Below, one piece after another: positions 13,712 to 26,403 of a DNA stretch of 64,000 bases. Position numbers and translations under genes: made by a program. The stretch is from NCBI RefSeq assembly GCF_003254395.2, contig NC_037639.1, forward strand, positions 2,121,001 through 2,185,000, in the 5' to 3' direction. Position 1 is the stretch's first letter. Each line of letters starts with the position of its first letter. Origin of the DNA: Apis mellifera (Eukaryota; Arthropoda; Insecta; Hymenoptera; Apidae). The notes below the pieces were generated by a model. That model did no database searches. It was not told where the DNA came from and saw only the letters and a program-made list of their open reading frames with translations.

Positions 13712-14185
13712 CTCGCCAACAGATGTGGCAAGAAGATTGACGATTTTCTCATGCGGTACAGCAACGACACTTTGATTGTTGATTTCGATAATTCTGTGAC
13801 CCACTCGAACACCTCCTCTTTCAGCGATTCCACCTCTCAATAGACTACATATTACTCCGTTTTGTACACTAAATCCTAACTGATATTTGGTGTCAGGTCT
13901 TTTGATTTTGACCTCAACTACTGGCGCGCACGGAACGACAGTTAACTTGACAACTGTCTGATTCTTTGAGTTTTTGATATAAGTCTGACAAGTAGAGAGA
14001 GGCAAGCCAACTAAAGAAACACCATTTATAGCTATTATCTGATCACCAATATTTAATTGTCCACAACGAGCAGCCGCACCAGCTGGTGCCAGATTTGCAA
14101 TTACAACAGTTGGTAGCATAGAACCCCATCCAGATTCGACAATTACGACACCTAAGATTTCACCTTTTGCTTTAGGCACTACAAC
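13712..14185 (-). CDS. X11/Mint: X11/Mint adaptor, tandem PDZ1-PDZ2 exon
   Basis: This internal exon has 158 codons, phase 0 at both ends. The acceptor is TTTACAG before 14185 and the donor is GAG|GTATGT after 13712. It encodes both PDZ domains of the X11/Mint adaptor. PDZ1 spans about residues 8-84, with the carboxylate-binding loop LGVV at 11-14 and the signature ESGWGSMLPTVVIANL at 17-32. PDZ2 runs from about residue 90 to the exon end, with LGFS at 103-106 and RGGIAERGGVRVGHRIIEIN at 117-136. These PDZ domains bind C-terminal peptides of membrane proteins such as presenilin and calcium channels in the vertebrate family. The apparent GTG start at 14179 is only an internal valine codon, because the frame runs unbroken back to the acceptor. 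The exon is highly conserved and intact. Confidence 0.97.
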
Positions 14186-15010
14186 CTGTAAATATATAAT
14201 AATGAAATGTTTTTTAATTCTGAAAAATGAAAAGAAATTACTTTTTTATTTAATTTTTATTAATCAAAAACTATTATTCATTATTATCTTAGATATGATT
14301 TTATAGAAATAAATAAAAGAATTAATATAATTTAAATTTTTATATCAATTTATAAAATTTAAAATAAATATTAAAATAATAATAATAAAATAATTTATCT
14401 ATTTTTTTAATAAGATATAATTTTTTAAAATATAATTTTTAAATAATATTAAAAATAAATTATAAAAAAATAAATATTTCTAATCAAAATGATATCATTT
14501 CAAATTATATTAAATTAATCACAATTAATTCTTCTTTTCCATAAATTTAAAAATTTTATTTATTTATTATTTCTTACACATATTATCATTTAGTCTCTGA
14601 AAAACATGTTAAACAAAAGAATTAATTACAGTTAATTTTCTTTTATATTATTAATGGATATTCTATACAGGATGTTATATTTATACGCGAATATCTTATA
14701 AGGATTTTATTTATCAAAATTTATCAAAACAATTTTTTACAAAAATTATTTTGTATAAAAGGTTACATTATGGGATATAAGTAGTTTTTATTTGAATAAA
14801 ATAGTGGAAAAGATTTAAAAATCAAAAAATTTTTTTAAATAATATACTATAATTTTCTATTTGAATTTTCTAATTTTGAACATTGAGCAAATATTGAGAT
14901 GAATTCAACGATCAATTATATCATATCATTTCATGTAGTAAAATTAATGAAATCGAAGTTGTGTCAAAACATATAACTAATTAATATAGTTAGCTGAAAA
15001 TATTATTCAT

Positions 15011-15016
15011 CATTCA

Positions 15017-15074
<58 letters not shown>

Positions 15075-15105
15075 TGAATGATATATAATATATATATATA
15101 TATCA

Positions 15106-15167
<62 letters not shown>

Positions 15168-15198
15168 TGAATGATATATAATATATATATATATATCA

Positions 15199-15258
<60 letters not shown>

Positions 15259-15265
15259 TATATAC
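15011..15265. repeat. Compound palindromic minisatellite with (TA)n
   Basis: Two units of about 94 bp (starting near 15070 and 15164) each contain TGAATGAATGATATAT, then a TA-rich stretch ending in ATCATTCA, then a (TA)n run of about 50 bp. A further (TA)n run lies on the left, entered by CATCATTCATTCA. Each 37-bp interruption is itself an imperfect palindrome, since TGAATGAT pairs with ATCATTCA. An open frame of Ile-Tyr repeats across it is purely a by-product. Confidence 0.93.
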
Positions 15266-15281
15266 AAGTAGTAAATATTTA

Positions 15282-15413
15282 GAATGAATATACAAATATT
15301 ACATATTCAAATATCAATATTTAATTAATTGATTATTAAATATAATTTAATATTCATTCATTCAAATTTATAATTAAATATTGATTTTTGAATATGTAAT
15401 ATTTGCATATTTA

Positions 15414-15418
<5 letters not shown>
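15282..15418. repeat. Long inverted repeat, about 44-bp arms
   Basis: The left arm (about 15282-15325: GAATATACAAATATTACATA onward to ATATTTAATTA) is nearly the reverse complement of the right arm (about 15371-15418: TAATTAAATATTGATTTTTG onward to ATTTATTCAT). The spacer is about 45 bp. The RNA or single-stranded DNA could fold into a long hairpin. The spacer is repeated directly at 15467-15512. Confidence 0.85.

Positions 15419-15445
<27 letters not shown>
15417..15445. repeat. (TA)n microsatellite
   Basis: A TA run of about 29 bp, followed by ACAAGTAAATATTTAGAATGA. That sequence also follows the larger TA array at 15265, so the array edge was duplicated together with its flank. Confidence 0.9.
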
Positions 15446-15447
<2 letters not shown>

Positions 15448-15466
15448 AGTAAATATTTAGAATGAT

Positions 15467-15512
15467 AATTGATTATTAAATATAATTTAATATTCATTCA
15501 TTCAAATTTATA
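15467..15512. repeat. Direct repeat of 15327-15372
   Basis: About 45 bp running from AATTGATTATTAAATATAAT to CATTCAAATTTATA is found essentially unchanged at 15327-15372 and again here, 140 bp apart. It is part of the segmental duplication next to the TA arrays. Confidence 0.88.
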
Positions 15513-15898
15513 AATTAAATTTGTAAATTCGAAATGAAAAAAAAATAATGTAAAAAAGCGAATATTGTAATAATTTATATAAAATGTGTTAATATTTATA
15601 TTTCATTAAAAACTATTCTAAATTTTAAATTATGGTTAAATTTTAGATTATAAATAGAGAAATAAAATAAAAAATTATTTTTTTTTATAAATTAATTCAT
15701 AATTATATTTATAAAAGAAGTTTTGTACTAATATTTTTTTCAAAATTCTAATATATATCTTTATTACAAGATATAATTTAAAAATATTTAATTTTTGTAT
15801 TTTAGTTTTTTTTAATTTATCAGACTATTTTCATACTTATTAAGCTTATGAATTATATTATATTTATGAAATTAAATATAATATATAATGAAAATTAC

Positions 15899-16333
15899 CT
15901 CTTTTTGCATTTCTTTTTTGGCAAACATTTGTAATTCATCACCAAAGATTTCTTGAGAATTGAGTACCTCCTGATAATCCATTTCTTTTACAAAACTATG
16001 ATCTTCTATTCCATTTGCTTTAAGGAACTCCATGTATGCTACTTGAAATGCTTGTCCAATGCTTTGTGCAATAAATCGAGCCTCTTCACTTTCAAAAACA
16101 TGACAAATCATCTTTGGAGTTCTGTTGATTTTTGGTGCTTCTTCCATTTCGTGCGGTACAAAGCGTCTTCGTGCCATTAGGACTACTACATCACCAATAT
16201 CTGCTATATATGATATTGTTCTTAACGCGTGGTCCATCATAATTTCTTTCAAATCCGTATTTAAAACCATTATTTTTTCTGTTGAGATGAATAAGTCAAC
16301 TTCTGTACTTGGTTGTGTTTCGCCATCTGGTGC
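15899..16333 (-). CDS. X11/Mint: X11/Mint adaptor, PTB domain exon
   Basis: This internal exon has 145 codons, phase 0 at both ends. The acceptor is CATACAG before 16333 and the donor is GAG|GTAATT after 15899. It carries the main part of the PTB domain: STEVDLFISTEKIMVLN at residues 10-25, the ISYIADIGDVVVLMARRR strands at 40-57, and the C-terminal helix with FIAQSIGQAFQVAYMEFL at 87-104. These are hallmarks of the X11 family PTB, which binds the YENPTY-type tail of amyloid precursor-like proteins. Residues 58-73 are an insect-type variable loop. Residues 112-145 (for example DYQEVLNSQEIF) form the helical linker that, in mammalian Mint1, folds back on the PTB peptide groove. There are no stops or frameshifts. 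The splice sites sit exactly where the family alignment continues to the neighbouring exons. Confidence 0.96.
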
Positions 16334-16912
16334 CTGTATGTATATATTTTCATATATTTTTATACTTGAATGACATAATTTTGAAATTAAAAGATTTAAA
16401 TTCTATTTTACATTACATAATAAATTTAATAATAAAGAATGAATATGAATATTAAAAGTTATGCTTGTTATTGAAGAAATATAATTGATTTATAAATAAA
16501 AATTAATTTAAAAATTAAGAAATTAATCATCGATCACTTGTTTATATATATATTTTTATATTACATTATCAATAGAAACATTAAAAATCTGAAAAATAAT
16601 AGTATTAATTCTCTTAAAAACAATTGTTAATAAAAAAATGTTAAATGAAACAATTAAAAAATATCTATAATTTTGCAAGTTTATATTTCTTTTTAAAATT
16701 TTATTTAAATTTAAATTATTAATTATATTATTAAATTATTTATTATATTATTTAAACTTACATAAACTTACATTTATTATATTATTTAAACTTTTTAATA
16801 AATTTTTTTATTAAGAATATAAGATAATTATACAAAAAAAAGATCATTGATTTCAATAATAAAATATATTATAGTACGTTATCAGGAATAATATTTAGAA
16901 CAATTATTTAAA

Positions 16913-16936
16913 ATATATATATATATATATATATAT
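16913..16936. repeat. (TA)n microsatellite
   Basis: A short pure TA run in the PTB-dividing intron. Confidence 0.85.
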
Positions 16937-17749
16937 CAATTTTAATTTTTGAAATTGAATATTTAATACTACACATGAGTTTAAAGGATTTATATATTTT
17001 AAAAATTTTAATTTTAATTTTAATTTTAACTTTAAGATGTAATGATTTTTTAATTAATTAAACAACAAAAACTATGTAAATAAATTTTTTTCATTTAAAG
17101 GTTAGTTTTCAAAAAAATTGAATTCGCTGAAGAAAATTCCCTGATTACACAATTTTAACTTATAAATATTTTAATTTCGATTTTCTCAAAAATAAAGATA
17201 TAAAATTCTAATCTATATTTTTTCTTTATTTTCAGATATTGAATTATTAATTCTTATTAATAATTTATCATTTAATTGGAAAATTGCTATTTGTATTGTT
17301 TATTAATGTAATAATTTTTAATTTATTCTAAAATATTTTATCAGCAATATTATTATATATTTTTATCTTTTAAAGCATAATGATTAGAAATAAAAAATAT
17401 ATTTAAAATTAAAATATAATTAAAAATTTATAGAATATCTTCCCATTTTTTAAATAATTTTTAATAAAAAAAAAATTTTTTTTTAAATATATATATATAT
17501 AATATAATAAAGTTTATTCTACATCTTATATTATATTATATATTAAAACACAATTATATCATTTATTAAAAATTACGAAATTCTAAAAATATTAAAATAT
17601 GCCCAAAAATTGTGTAAATACAATTTTTATTTTTATATTTATTTTATTTTATATTATTATACTTTTTTTAAAAAAAATTAATAAATATCAATTATTATTA
17701 ATTTATTAAATATTGAAAAATTAAAATGGTATAATAAAAGAATACGTAC

Positions 17750-17755
17750 CAATGC
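17750..17755 (-). other. X11/Mint: Candidate 6-nt micro-exon of X11/Mint
   Basis: On the minus strand a pyrimidine-rich tract (CTTATTTTATTC through GCCGCTTCTTCATAATAG) ends in AG at 17757-17756. GCATTG follows, and then a strong donor, GTACGT. Six bases in phase 0 would add Ala-Leu between the two PTB exons, exactly where vertebrate X11/Mint paralogues differ in length. The spot also stands out by its GC content in an otherwise AT-only intron. It could instead be a recursive splice point, or nothing; only transcripts can tell. Confidence 0.3.
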
Positions 17756-18256
17756 CTATTATGAAGAAGCGGCATGTAGAATAAAATAAGAAAGTTATTA
17801 ATTAATCAAAATGAGTAATATTTTATAATAAAAAGGAATAAGAAAAGATTCTGTAAATCTATTATTGATCATTCGTTTAGGATTATAACATAAATTAATA
17901 TCCAATATTGAAAATGCAATTTTTAATAAGTTGTGAAAGAATTATGTGTATTTATTTTTTTTATATTAATAAATTTGAAATGTAAAATTTCTGTAAACCT
18001 GAGAGTTTAGTTTAATAAGAAAATCTAATTGAATTTATTATACATATAATTATGAAAAATATCATATATTAAAAATATATATTAAAATATATTAAAAATA
18101 TTTTATTTGAATAATCATTTTATATATATTTTCATTGACAACGAGTAATAATAGATAATTTCTAGCTAAAAATTATTAATTTATCAAAGAAATATTGTTT
18201 TTTAAAATTATATATTTATTTTTTTCTTTATTTATTTCATATATTAAATTAAATTT

Positions 18257-18549
18257 GTTATATATTTCATTCATATATTTTCTATTCATTTGCATATTGC
18301 AATTTAATTAAGTGATTAATTTTGCAACATCGAATATTTATTCTTTTTGAAAACTAAATATAAAATTGTTTCTTGATAAATCAGCAATGAAAACGTTATA
18401 TATTTCATTCATATATTTTCTATTCATTTGCATATTGCAATTCAATTAATTTTGATTAATTGATTAATTTTGCAACATCGAATATTTATTCTTTTTAAAG
18501 AATAACTAAATATAAAATTGTTTCTTGATAAACCAGCAATGAAAACGTA
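18257..18549. repeat. Tandem duplication, unit about 140-155 bp
   Basis: Two adjacent units (about 18257-18394 and 18395-18549) share long blocks: TTATATATTTCATTCATATA, TTTGCATATTGCAATT, TTTTGCAACATCGAATATTT and TTGTTTCTTGATAAA followed by CAGCAATGAAAACG. They differ by small insertions in the middle. It is a fairly recent local duplication inside the intron. Confidence 0.93.
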
Positions 18550-18802
18550 AATCATTGCTTATCAAAAATATTATAAAAATATTCATATAATAAAATTATA
18601 ATAATAATAATAAAATTTATAATATATAATATATTATAATTATAATTTATATAATAAACTATATTATATTAACAAATAAAAAAAAAGAATTTTAATAAAT
18701 AAAAATAAGTACATATAATATAATCAAAATTAATGAAAGAACAATAGTAATTGATTAATATTAAACTTAATAAAAAATTTTTTATAATATATATTTTATA
18801 AT

Positions 18803-18833
<31 letters not shown>

Positions 18834-18846
18834 CACACACACACAT
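18803..18846. repeat. (AC)n(GC)n(AC)n alternating purine-pyrimidine tract
   Basis: About 44 bp of strict purine-pyrimidine alternation: AC repeats, seven or so CG steps, then AC repeats with one AT step. It is the densest CpG run in the window. Sequence of this kind is known to adopt left-handed Z-DNA under torsion. A short frame through it encodes only low-complexity Val/Cys/Arg sequence. Confidence 0.95.
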
Positions 18847-21639
18847 ATTTTTTTTTCTTTATATTTTAAGAAATATGAAATAATCACTTATTTGAGAAAT
18901 GATGAAAAATTTTTTATAAATGATATGTTTAAACAATAAATAAAGAAATAATAATTAAATAAATTTCAAATATTATATATAAATATCTCATTATTATTTT
19001 TTTTATAAAATGATTTATTAATAATAAATTAATCAATTAATCATTCATATTATTATATTCCTTTTAAATTACATGAAATATTTATATGTTATATTCGTTA
19101 TAAAAATAATTAATAATCGGTTTACCAACTTGGAAAAATCTTGGAAATTTTTAAAACCTGTAAAATTATATTATAAAAATGTTTCGTTAAAAATTTTATA
19201 ATTTCTATAACTATTTTTTAATAAAAATTAAAATCTGTTTATATTTACTACATTCTAACATATTAACATAAATAATAATAAACATAATAACATAAATATA
19301 AAAAGTTGCTCGAAAGGAATTAATTAAATCTTATCGGTTTTTAAAATAATTAGTTTTTGGATTTCTATATATTCTTAATAGATAATTTTTTGTGTATGTT
19401 TTTATTAATAAACTTTATAATATAAATTGTATTTTAAATTAAAACTTCAAAGAAAAACAAAAACTAATGTGTGAGGTTTAAAATCTATTTTGAATAATAA
19501 AATAATATAAAAAATTATGTAAATATAATATTAAAAAATATAAAGATAGTAATTCATAAATAAATATATTATTTTATCATGATACAATAATTTCTATTTT
19601 TCATTTTTATAAAATTGAAAAAAGAAATTGTGACGGAAAGTATTAAGCAAATTTATAGAATCTTTTTCGTGATCACAATATTAAACTTATAATTCAATAT
19701 AATATAAATAGATTAGAAATTAATAAAATAAAAAAGAGATTAAAATTAAATAATTCTGTTAATATAATGTTGATTCATAAGTTAAAATATTTGAGTTACA
19801 ATACCATTATTTAAAAATTCTTAAAAATTTCTGGTTTATAAAGAAAAAAATAAGATTAAAAATAAACATTATCATTTTTTGTTTAATAGTTTCCATTAAA
19901 AATTTTTTCATTGCATTGTTTTTTTTCTTAATTTTATATATAGTAATATTATGTAATTATTATATTTTATATAGTTATTTAACATTTAGTAATTTTTTTT
20001 ATTATTTAACACTTAATAATGTTAATAATAATGTTAATAAATAATTTGTTTTTGATTGTTTTAATATTTTTAATTCGTATCACGAATTATAGAATAAATT
20101 TTATGTAATACGCAAAATAATCATATTTTACTTTTTTTTTTCAAAATATACATATAATTTTGATCATAAGATTAGCTTAAAGATAATTATAAGATAAAAA
20201 CGTTAGTAATATTGTATCAAAACGTAAATAATTGAAATATAAATTATAAATACATAAATACAAATTAACAATTATATTTTAATATTTTACTATAATTATA
20301 CATGATAATTTAAAATATAAAAGTTCAAATATATCTTTAAAATTATTAATAATTATGAGTTTATTAAAAAATTGTTAAAAGTATATTAAATATACATTTA
20401 ATTTAAATAATTCTTACTATATAAGAAATGATTCGATTGTAAAATAATGATTTTCATATTAATATAACAAAATATAAAATTTTTAAACTTAAGATTCTAA
20501 AATAGTTACTCTAATTATTCTAACAGTTAATATTATTATTTTAACTGATCAAGTTTGATTTTTTTTATTAATATATTTATATAAACGTACTGTTTCAAAG
20601 AATGATCAATATATTAATTATAAAAATTATCTAAAATTTTTTTTTTCTTAATTTTAACTTATCATAACCTTAATATAAAGTCGGCGAATAAATTTTTATT
20701 ACATTTTTATATAACATCATTAAATCATACCGATGTTGAAGAAATTTTAAATTTTTTATATTTTCTTTAATTACTATAAAAATATAACTATTGATTATAT
20801 ACAATTAAAATCATTAATTAAAAATGTTAATAATTTTCAATATTTTTCACATTTTGCTATGATAAATTTAAATGATAAATTTTATATGAACTTTTATTAA
20901 CTATTAAAGTACTTCTATTGACTACTAGTTTTCTTTCTTTTAATATATACACACGCACGCATACATATATATATTAATAATTTATGTTTGCTTTCTTTGT
21001 TTTGATTGCAACATGTATCTTTTCCGATATTCTCCGTATACATTATTTTAATATAATCTTTATTTTTAGATGATTTTATTAAAATTCGATTTTTCATCTT
21101 TAAATTAAACGAATGATAATTTGTATACAAGTAAATTCCGGATATTTTCAATTGGATTCATTCGGAAAATTTGTCTAGTTATGGGAATTTAATAAAAAAT
21201 AATAAGATATTAATATACCTAATATATGCATTATTAATATGTGGAAAATTATTAATTAATAAAATTTGTAATGAAACTTCATTTAAATCTTTAAATTTTA
21301 TTGAAAAGAAAAAATATTGATATTTATGAATGATTTTAATTTTTTGATCAAGAACTATATTAAAATTCTTATACAACTTTTTAAGACCAAATTTTTTTTA
21401 AGACCAAAATAATATAAAATAATTAAATATTCTACTAAAAAATATTTCATATCGTTATTCAGCTATATTATTATGTTATATATGAAATTATAATATCCGA
21501 ATTTTTTATTTTACAATAGCTTCCATAAGCATTGGTTCGTTTAGAATTTTCTTCGATTCTTGGTGATAAAATAATAAAAACTGATTTATGTGAATTTTTA
21601 TTTTCTTATATAATGGCCACGATATAACATCGGCCATGA

Positions 21640-21690
21640 TACAACATTAATAGTCAACATTAATAGTCAATGTCATTAATAGTCAACAGC
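21640..21690. repeat. Short tandem repeat, CATTAATAGTCAA unit
   Basis: Three copies of CATTAATAGTCAA at about 14-17-bp spacing, preceded by a GGCCACGATATAACATC / GGCCATGATACAACATT pair. This is a small local duplication in the intron. Confidence 0.88.
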
Positions 21691-24600
21691 CACAAATATA
21701 AAAAATAAGAATCTGGTTAAGAAAAAATATATTTTATTTTAAAAATATAAATAGAGAATAAATAGTACATATTTACGATAAATAAATAATATACATAAAG
21801 ATTAAAATTCATATTAATTTAAAAATTTTTTTATGATTTCAGAATCTTCAAAGCAAGAATTAAATTGCTTAATTAAAAAAAATACTAAAAATATTTATAT
21901 TTTTCCGAATATTTATAATTCTTTATACGTATAAAAATAATAAAAAAGAATAAATTAATTTATTATTTTGAAAATGTCTAAAATAAATATGTAAATAACT
22001 TTTATATAATAATAACGTTTCGATAATCTAAAATAAATTAATGGTTTAGTAGTTTTCAAATGTAATAATAATTATTAATATTTTTAATATTTTTTTAAAT
22101 GAAATTTTAATGAATTTGCAATTTAATTCTAAATTATAATCGGAAGAATAATTATAATGTTAATAGTCAAATAAAATTAAAACTAAAGTTACTATTGATT
22201 CTGATTGATGTAATTTTTTATAGAGTCATAAAATATTATATTTCCAATATTTTTATAAAATAAAAACAGAATTTAAAAAAAATAAAAATAAAAAAAAAGA
22301 AAATAGAAAGTTATATAATTTAAAGAAAGGAAAAAATTGTAAAAATAACAAGAATAAGAGTGAATTTTATAAAGAATTTTATAAAGAAGATAAAAAATAT
22401 TATTATCTTCTATATATTGATTCATATATAGAGTTGTTACAAAAATATTTGAAATAATTCGAATAATGTATATTTTAACTTTAACACAACTTATATCTTT
22501 GTTAATTATTAGAAAAACTTATTTTAACTTGTTTCTAGAGTATTGTATTGGATAAATATAAGCAATTTATTTAATGAATTTGATATAATAAAATAATATT
22601 AAAAGCTAAATGAAATTATAATTATTTTTCCCATCAAAAAATAATCGAATATTAAAAAATTTATAATAAAACTAAATAATAACTATAGTAATTAATAATT
22701 ATAGTATAATTAAAATGGTAATTTTAATTATATTTGTAAATTGAAAAAAAGGAAAAATAATTGTGATTTCATTTTTAATATTATATTTTTTATATTTTAT
22801 TATATCAAATTAATTAAATGATTATTTTTATTTGTAAAATACAATAAATATTCTATAGAAAAAAAATTAAATTCATTTCTTCTATAATTAATAAAAATAT
22901 ACATCATTAAAGTTAAATATATTATTGTTCAAATATTTTTGTGTATGATTGTAGTTTATTACCGAAAAAAAATGAACAGTGTATGAAATGTAACGATTGA
23001 GCACATGAAGATGTACTAAACAACATGATTTTTATGTTTATGAAATCGAATAGTTTAATTAGCTAAAATTATTATAATTATTTAAGAAATATGATTTATA
23101 TTTAGTTTTTTATATTTATTCGTCTTTTATATTTAAATTTTTATTTCTTATTATAATTTAATCTAATATTTAAATATAATTTAAAAAAAAATAGTGCATA
23201 CTGTGCCATGCGGAATTATAAAACAATTGTAATATTTTTTCTAATTTGTATTTTTTATTAATATAAATATTATTTATCATAAATTGAAACTATTATAATT
23301 AAATAATGTTAGATAATTATGTAATGATATAAAAATATTTGTTGATAAAAAATATAATAATTTTTGTGTTATAGTAATATAAATTATTATATTATTATTT
23401 TTACAAATGTATATTATTAATCTATGAAATGATATTTTAAAAATGCTAAAAATCATTTTTATATAAAAGACTTTTGTATAAAAATTATTTAAAAAATGAT
23501 TAAAATTATTGAAACATTTTTTAAAAATGTTGGAATATTATTTATTTATATCCATCCTGAAATATTATTTATCTATAAAAATAGAAATAAAATTCTTCAA
23601 AAGTTTAAAAATGTAATAACACTAAAATTTTGTAAAAATTTTTCACAATTAAAATCACACAATGGTCTAATTAATCGATTTAATCGAAATTTAATCGATT
23701 AATCGAAATTAAAAACATTTTCATATTAATGTTTTTTTATAAAATAGAATAATATTACATATCAATCGATAATAATTAATTATATCATATATAACAATAA
23801 ATGTTAATTTATAAATATAAATTATAAATAATTATTTATATTTATAAAAAAAATGTATATTTATATATAATAAATTATATTACTACATAATATTATATAA
23901 TAATATAATATATAAGATAAAATAATAATTAATTTAAAAATGATACATGGAAATAAAAAATTATAATATATATATATATCATCATTATAATCCTATCTCG
24001 TCCCTTAAACTAAATAAAATACATGGATCCATTAAAATATTTGCAGTTATCAATATTATAATATAATAAATAATAAATATATTGTAAAAAGAAGCTATTT
24101 TTTAGAATGTTTTTTACTTCTGAATTGTCTCTTCTTTTTGTTTATTTATTTTTTTTTTTTTTGCTTTTTGATTATCAATCCAATTGAATGCATTCAACAA
24201 TCAGTTTGTCGCAATAAAAATTCTTCTAGAAAGATGAACACTTTTTTTTTTATTATAAACATAAGTATTTAGAATTATTAGAATATAATAAAGTTAAAAA
24301 AAAATGTTAAGAGTCAATATAACAAAATTATTTATTACAATAGTAAAAAATATTATTGATATAATAGCTATATATTATTGATTAAATAGCTTTTAAATAT
24401 TAATAATTGTGAAAAATATATAATCTAAATATAAATACTTTAGAATATAAAAAGAATATAAAAAGAATATAAAAAGAAATAGAACATAAAAAAAATCAAA
24501 AAAATTTTCATAATAAAAAAAAATATGCATTTTCTTTAAAACATAAAAATATTATTTTAGAGAACTTTAAAAATCGAATATATAATAATTCCTATAATAA

Positions 24601-25024
24601 TTCGTAATAATTCATAATATTTGACAAAATATAAATTTTATTTGCATAATGATTAAAAAAATAAAAAAACATTATTTTTCTATATATTTAATTATATTAA
24701 GTAATAAAAATTTTTTAGTTTAAATAAAATTGATTAGCTACATTGATTAATAGAACTGCTGAGTCGTTTTTGATGCATATTGCAATATTCTTTGCACAAT
24801 TGTCAGCATACGGGATAAAATTTGTATAACATTAAAATTAGACGAAGATAGTATCTATATATGTTATCTATTCCATCACTAAAAATAGTTCAATTTCTTT
24901 ATAGCAAATTTCGCAAGAGAAAAATACGTTATATTGTAATATGCGTTTGCTGTCTTATTAATAGATCAAGTGGATATATCACGTAATGATGTGACAAAAG
25001 TCTGATCACATTTTTTATTATCTG

Positions 25025-25160
25025 GTCAATAATATAAATATAATATAATATAATATTTATAATATAATGTAATATAATATAAATATTATATTATATTTAT
25101 ATTTATAATATAATATAATATATTCATAATATAATATATTATAAATATAAATATAATATA
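25025..25160. repeat. Self-complementary AATATA repeat block
   Basis: About 130 bp made almost only of ATAATATAAT-type units in both orientations, able to fold on itself. It is simple-sequence expansion, with no coding sense. Confidence 0.8.
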
Positions 25161-26403
25161 TTTACTTATAATAATAAGAAAATGAGAGAGAAATATTATT
25201 TTATATATGATTGTCAAATAAATTGTTTCGCAGTTTCTTGTCATGTTTCATTATTCCTCTATTGTGCCTGATTCTCCTATTTTTCTATGTTAATGCTGAA
25301 TATTTTATTTTACATGTTTTGCGAAAGAATATTATACATATATTATATATATGTTATAATAACAGAGTTATTATAAACATAATATGCGATGGAATTTGAT
25401 AATCACAATTTATATAAGAAATAGAGAATAGGAATTATATAAGGAAAGAAAGAATAAATTAATGAAATTTAATGATATCATTTATTTGATAATAACTAGT
25501 ATGCACTTAATATTACGAAATAGATAGTATCGAAATTAAATTAATTTGTTACTTAATTGTTCAATTACTCTCTATGTAGAATATGATATCAGATTTTATT
25601 TTTGTAATATTTTTTTCGGCAACTATACATAATTTATGAATTACACGACTTTATTGGAACTTTTTTTTTTCATAGAAAAGTGTAAAATTTTGATTGATAG
25701 AATATATGAATTTATAGGATAGTCATCAAATAAAAAATAATGAATTTTATCATGAAAACTTCCATATAACATTTTTAATAATTTTTAATAATTTTTAAAA
25801 TTTTATTTCAATTAATAAATTTTATTATTTATCTACTTTAAAGATCAAAAGTTTTAATTTATATATAATAATTTCTTTTTATTTTTTGAAAAATGAAATT
25901 AATTTTAAAAACATTAGAAATAGATATAATTTCAATATTTTTAAACAAACATAATAATCAATAAAATTTTTAAACAAAATAAATAATCAATATTTGATAA
26001 ATGATATCACAAATATTTTAATATATTAGATTAAAATCTATTACATGTAATTAAGATTTTCAAAGATTTTATATTAACTTTAATTTATTATTTTTTCTAT
26101 TGACTATAAAATTCATTATGAAAGATTTAGAAAATGTTAATTACTTAAAAATAATCTTTATTTAATATTTTCTAATTAATATTGAATTATTATTTTTAAG
26201 AGATTATTAAAGACTTATTAAAGATTTATTTATTAAAAATTAAATCAATAATTAAATCTAAAAGATTCGAAAAATAATTCACAAAGTTTTGAATACTCGT
26301 TGTCAATGAAAAAAAGCGAAGATGATACAAAGAGAAATAATGAACAAAAAGTAATTTTTAAGATAAGTTGAACATAATAAGATTATAGAATAAAATATGA
26401 TAC

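Larger units (their letters stand above)
14186..15898 (-). other. X11/Mint intron between PTB and PDZ exons
   Basis: This 1.7-kb intron has clear splice sites at both ends: donor GTAATT next to 15899 and acceptor TTTACAG next to 14185. It is occupied largely by the compound TA repeat at 15011-15265 and the repeat and inverted-repeat cluster at 15282-15512. No coding content was seen. Confidence 0.9.
16334..26403 (-). other. X11/Mint intron within the PTB domain
   Basis: This is a roughly 10-kb AT-rich intron between the two PTB-coding exons. It contains a candidate 6-nt micro-exon at 17750-17755, a tandem duplication at 18257-18549, an (AC)n(GC)n tract at 18803-18846, a small tandem repeat at 21640-21690, ATCGA-rich palindromic sequence at 23665-23708, and AT palindromes at 25025-25160. 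Short frames in this interval (for example 20915-21151 and 21179-21376) are I/K/N/Y-rich and have no similarity to known proteins. Confidence 0.75.

Noticed and set aside
15018..15203. Open frame of Ile-Tyr repeats on the minus strand
   Set aside because: It is a direct product of the (TA)n repeat; no start context, no family, and identical repeats in two frames.
15953..16373. Plus-strand frames overlapping the PTB exon
   Set aside because: They are antisense to a strongly conserved X11 exon and match nothing.
23665..23708. Repeated ATCGA words that look like an operator or binding site
   Set aside because: Partly self-complementary AATCGATT simple sequence; nothing links it to a gene or factor.
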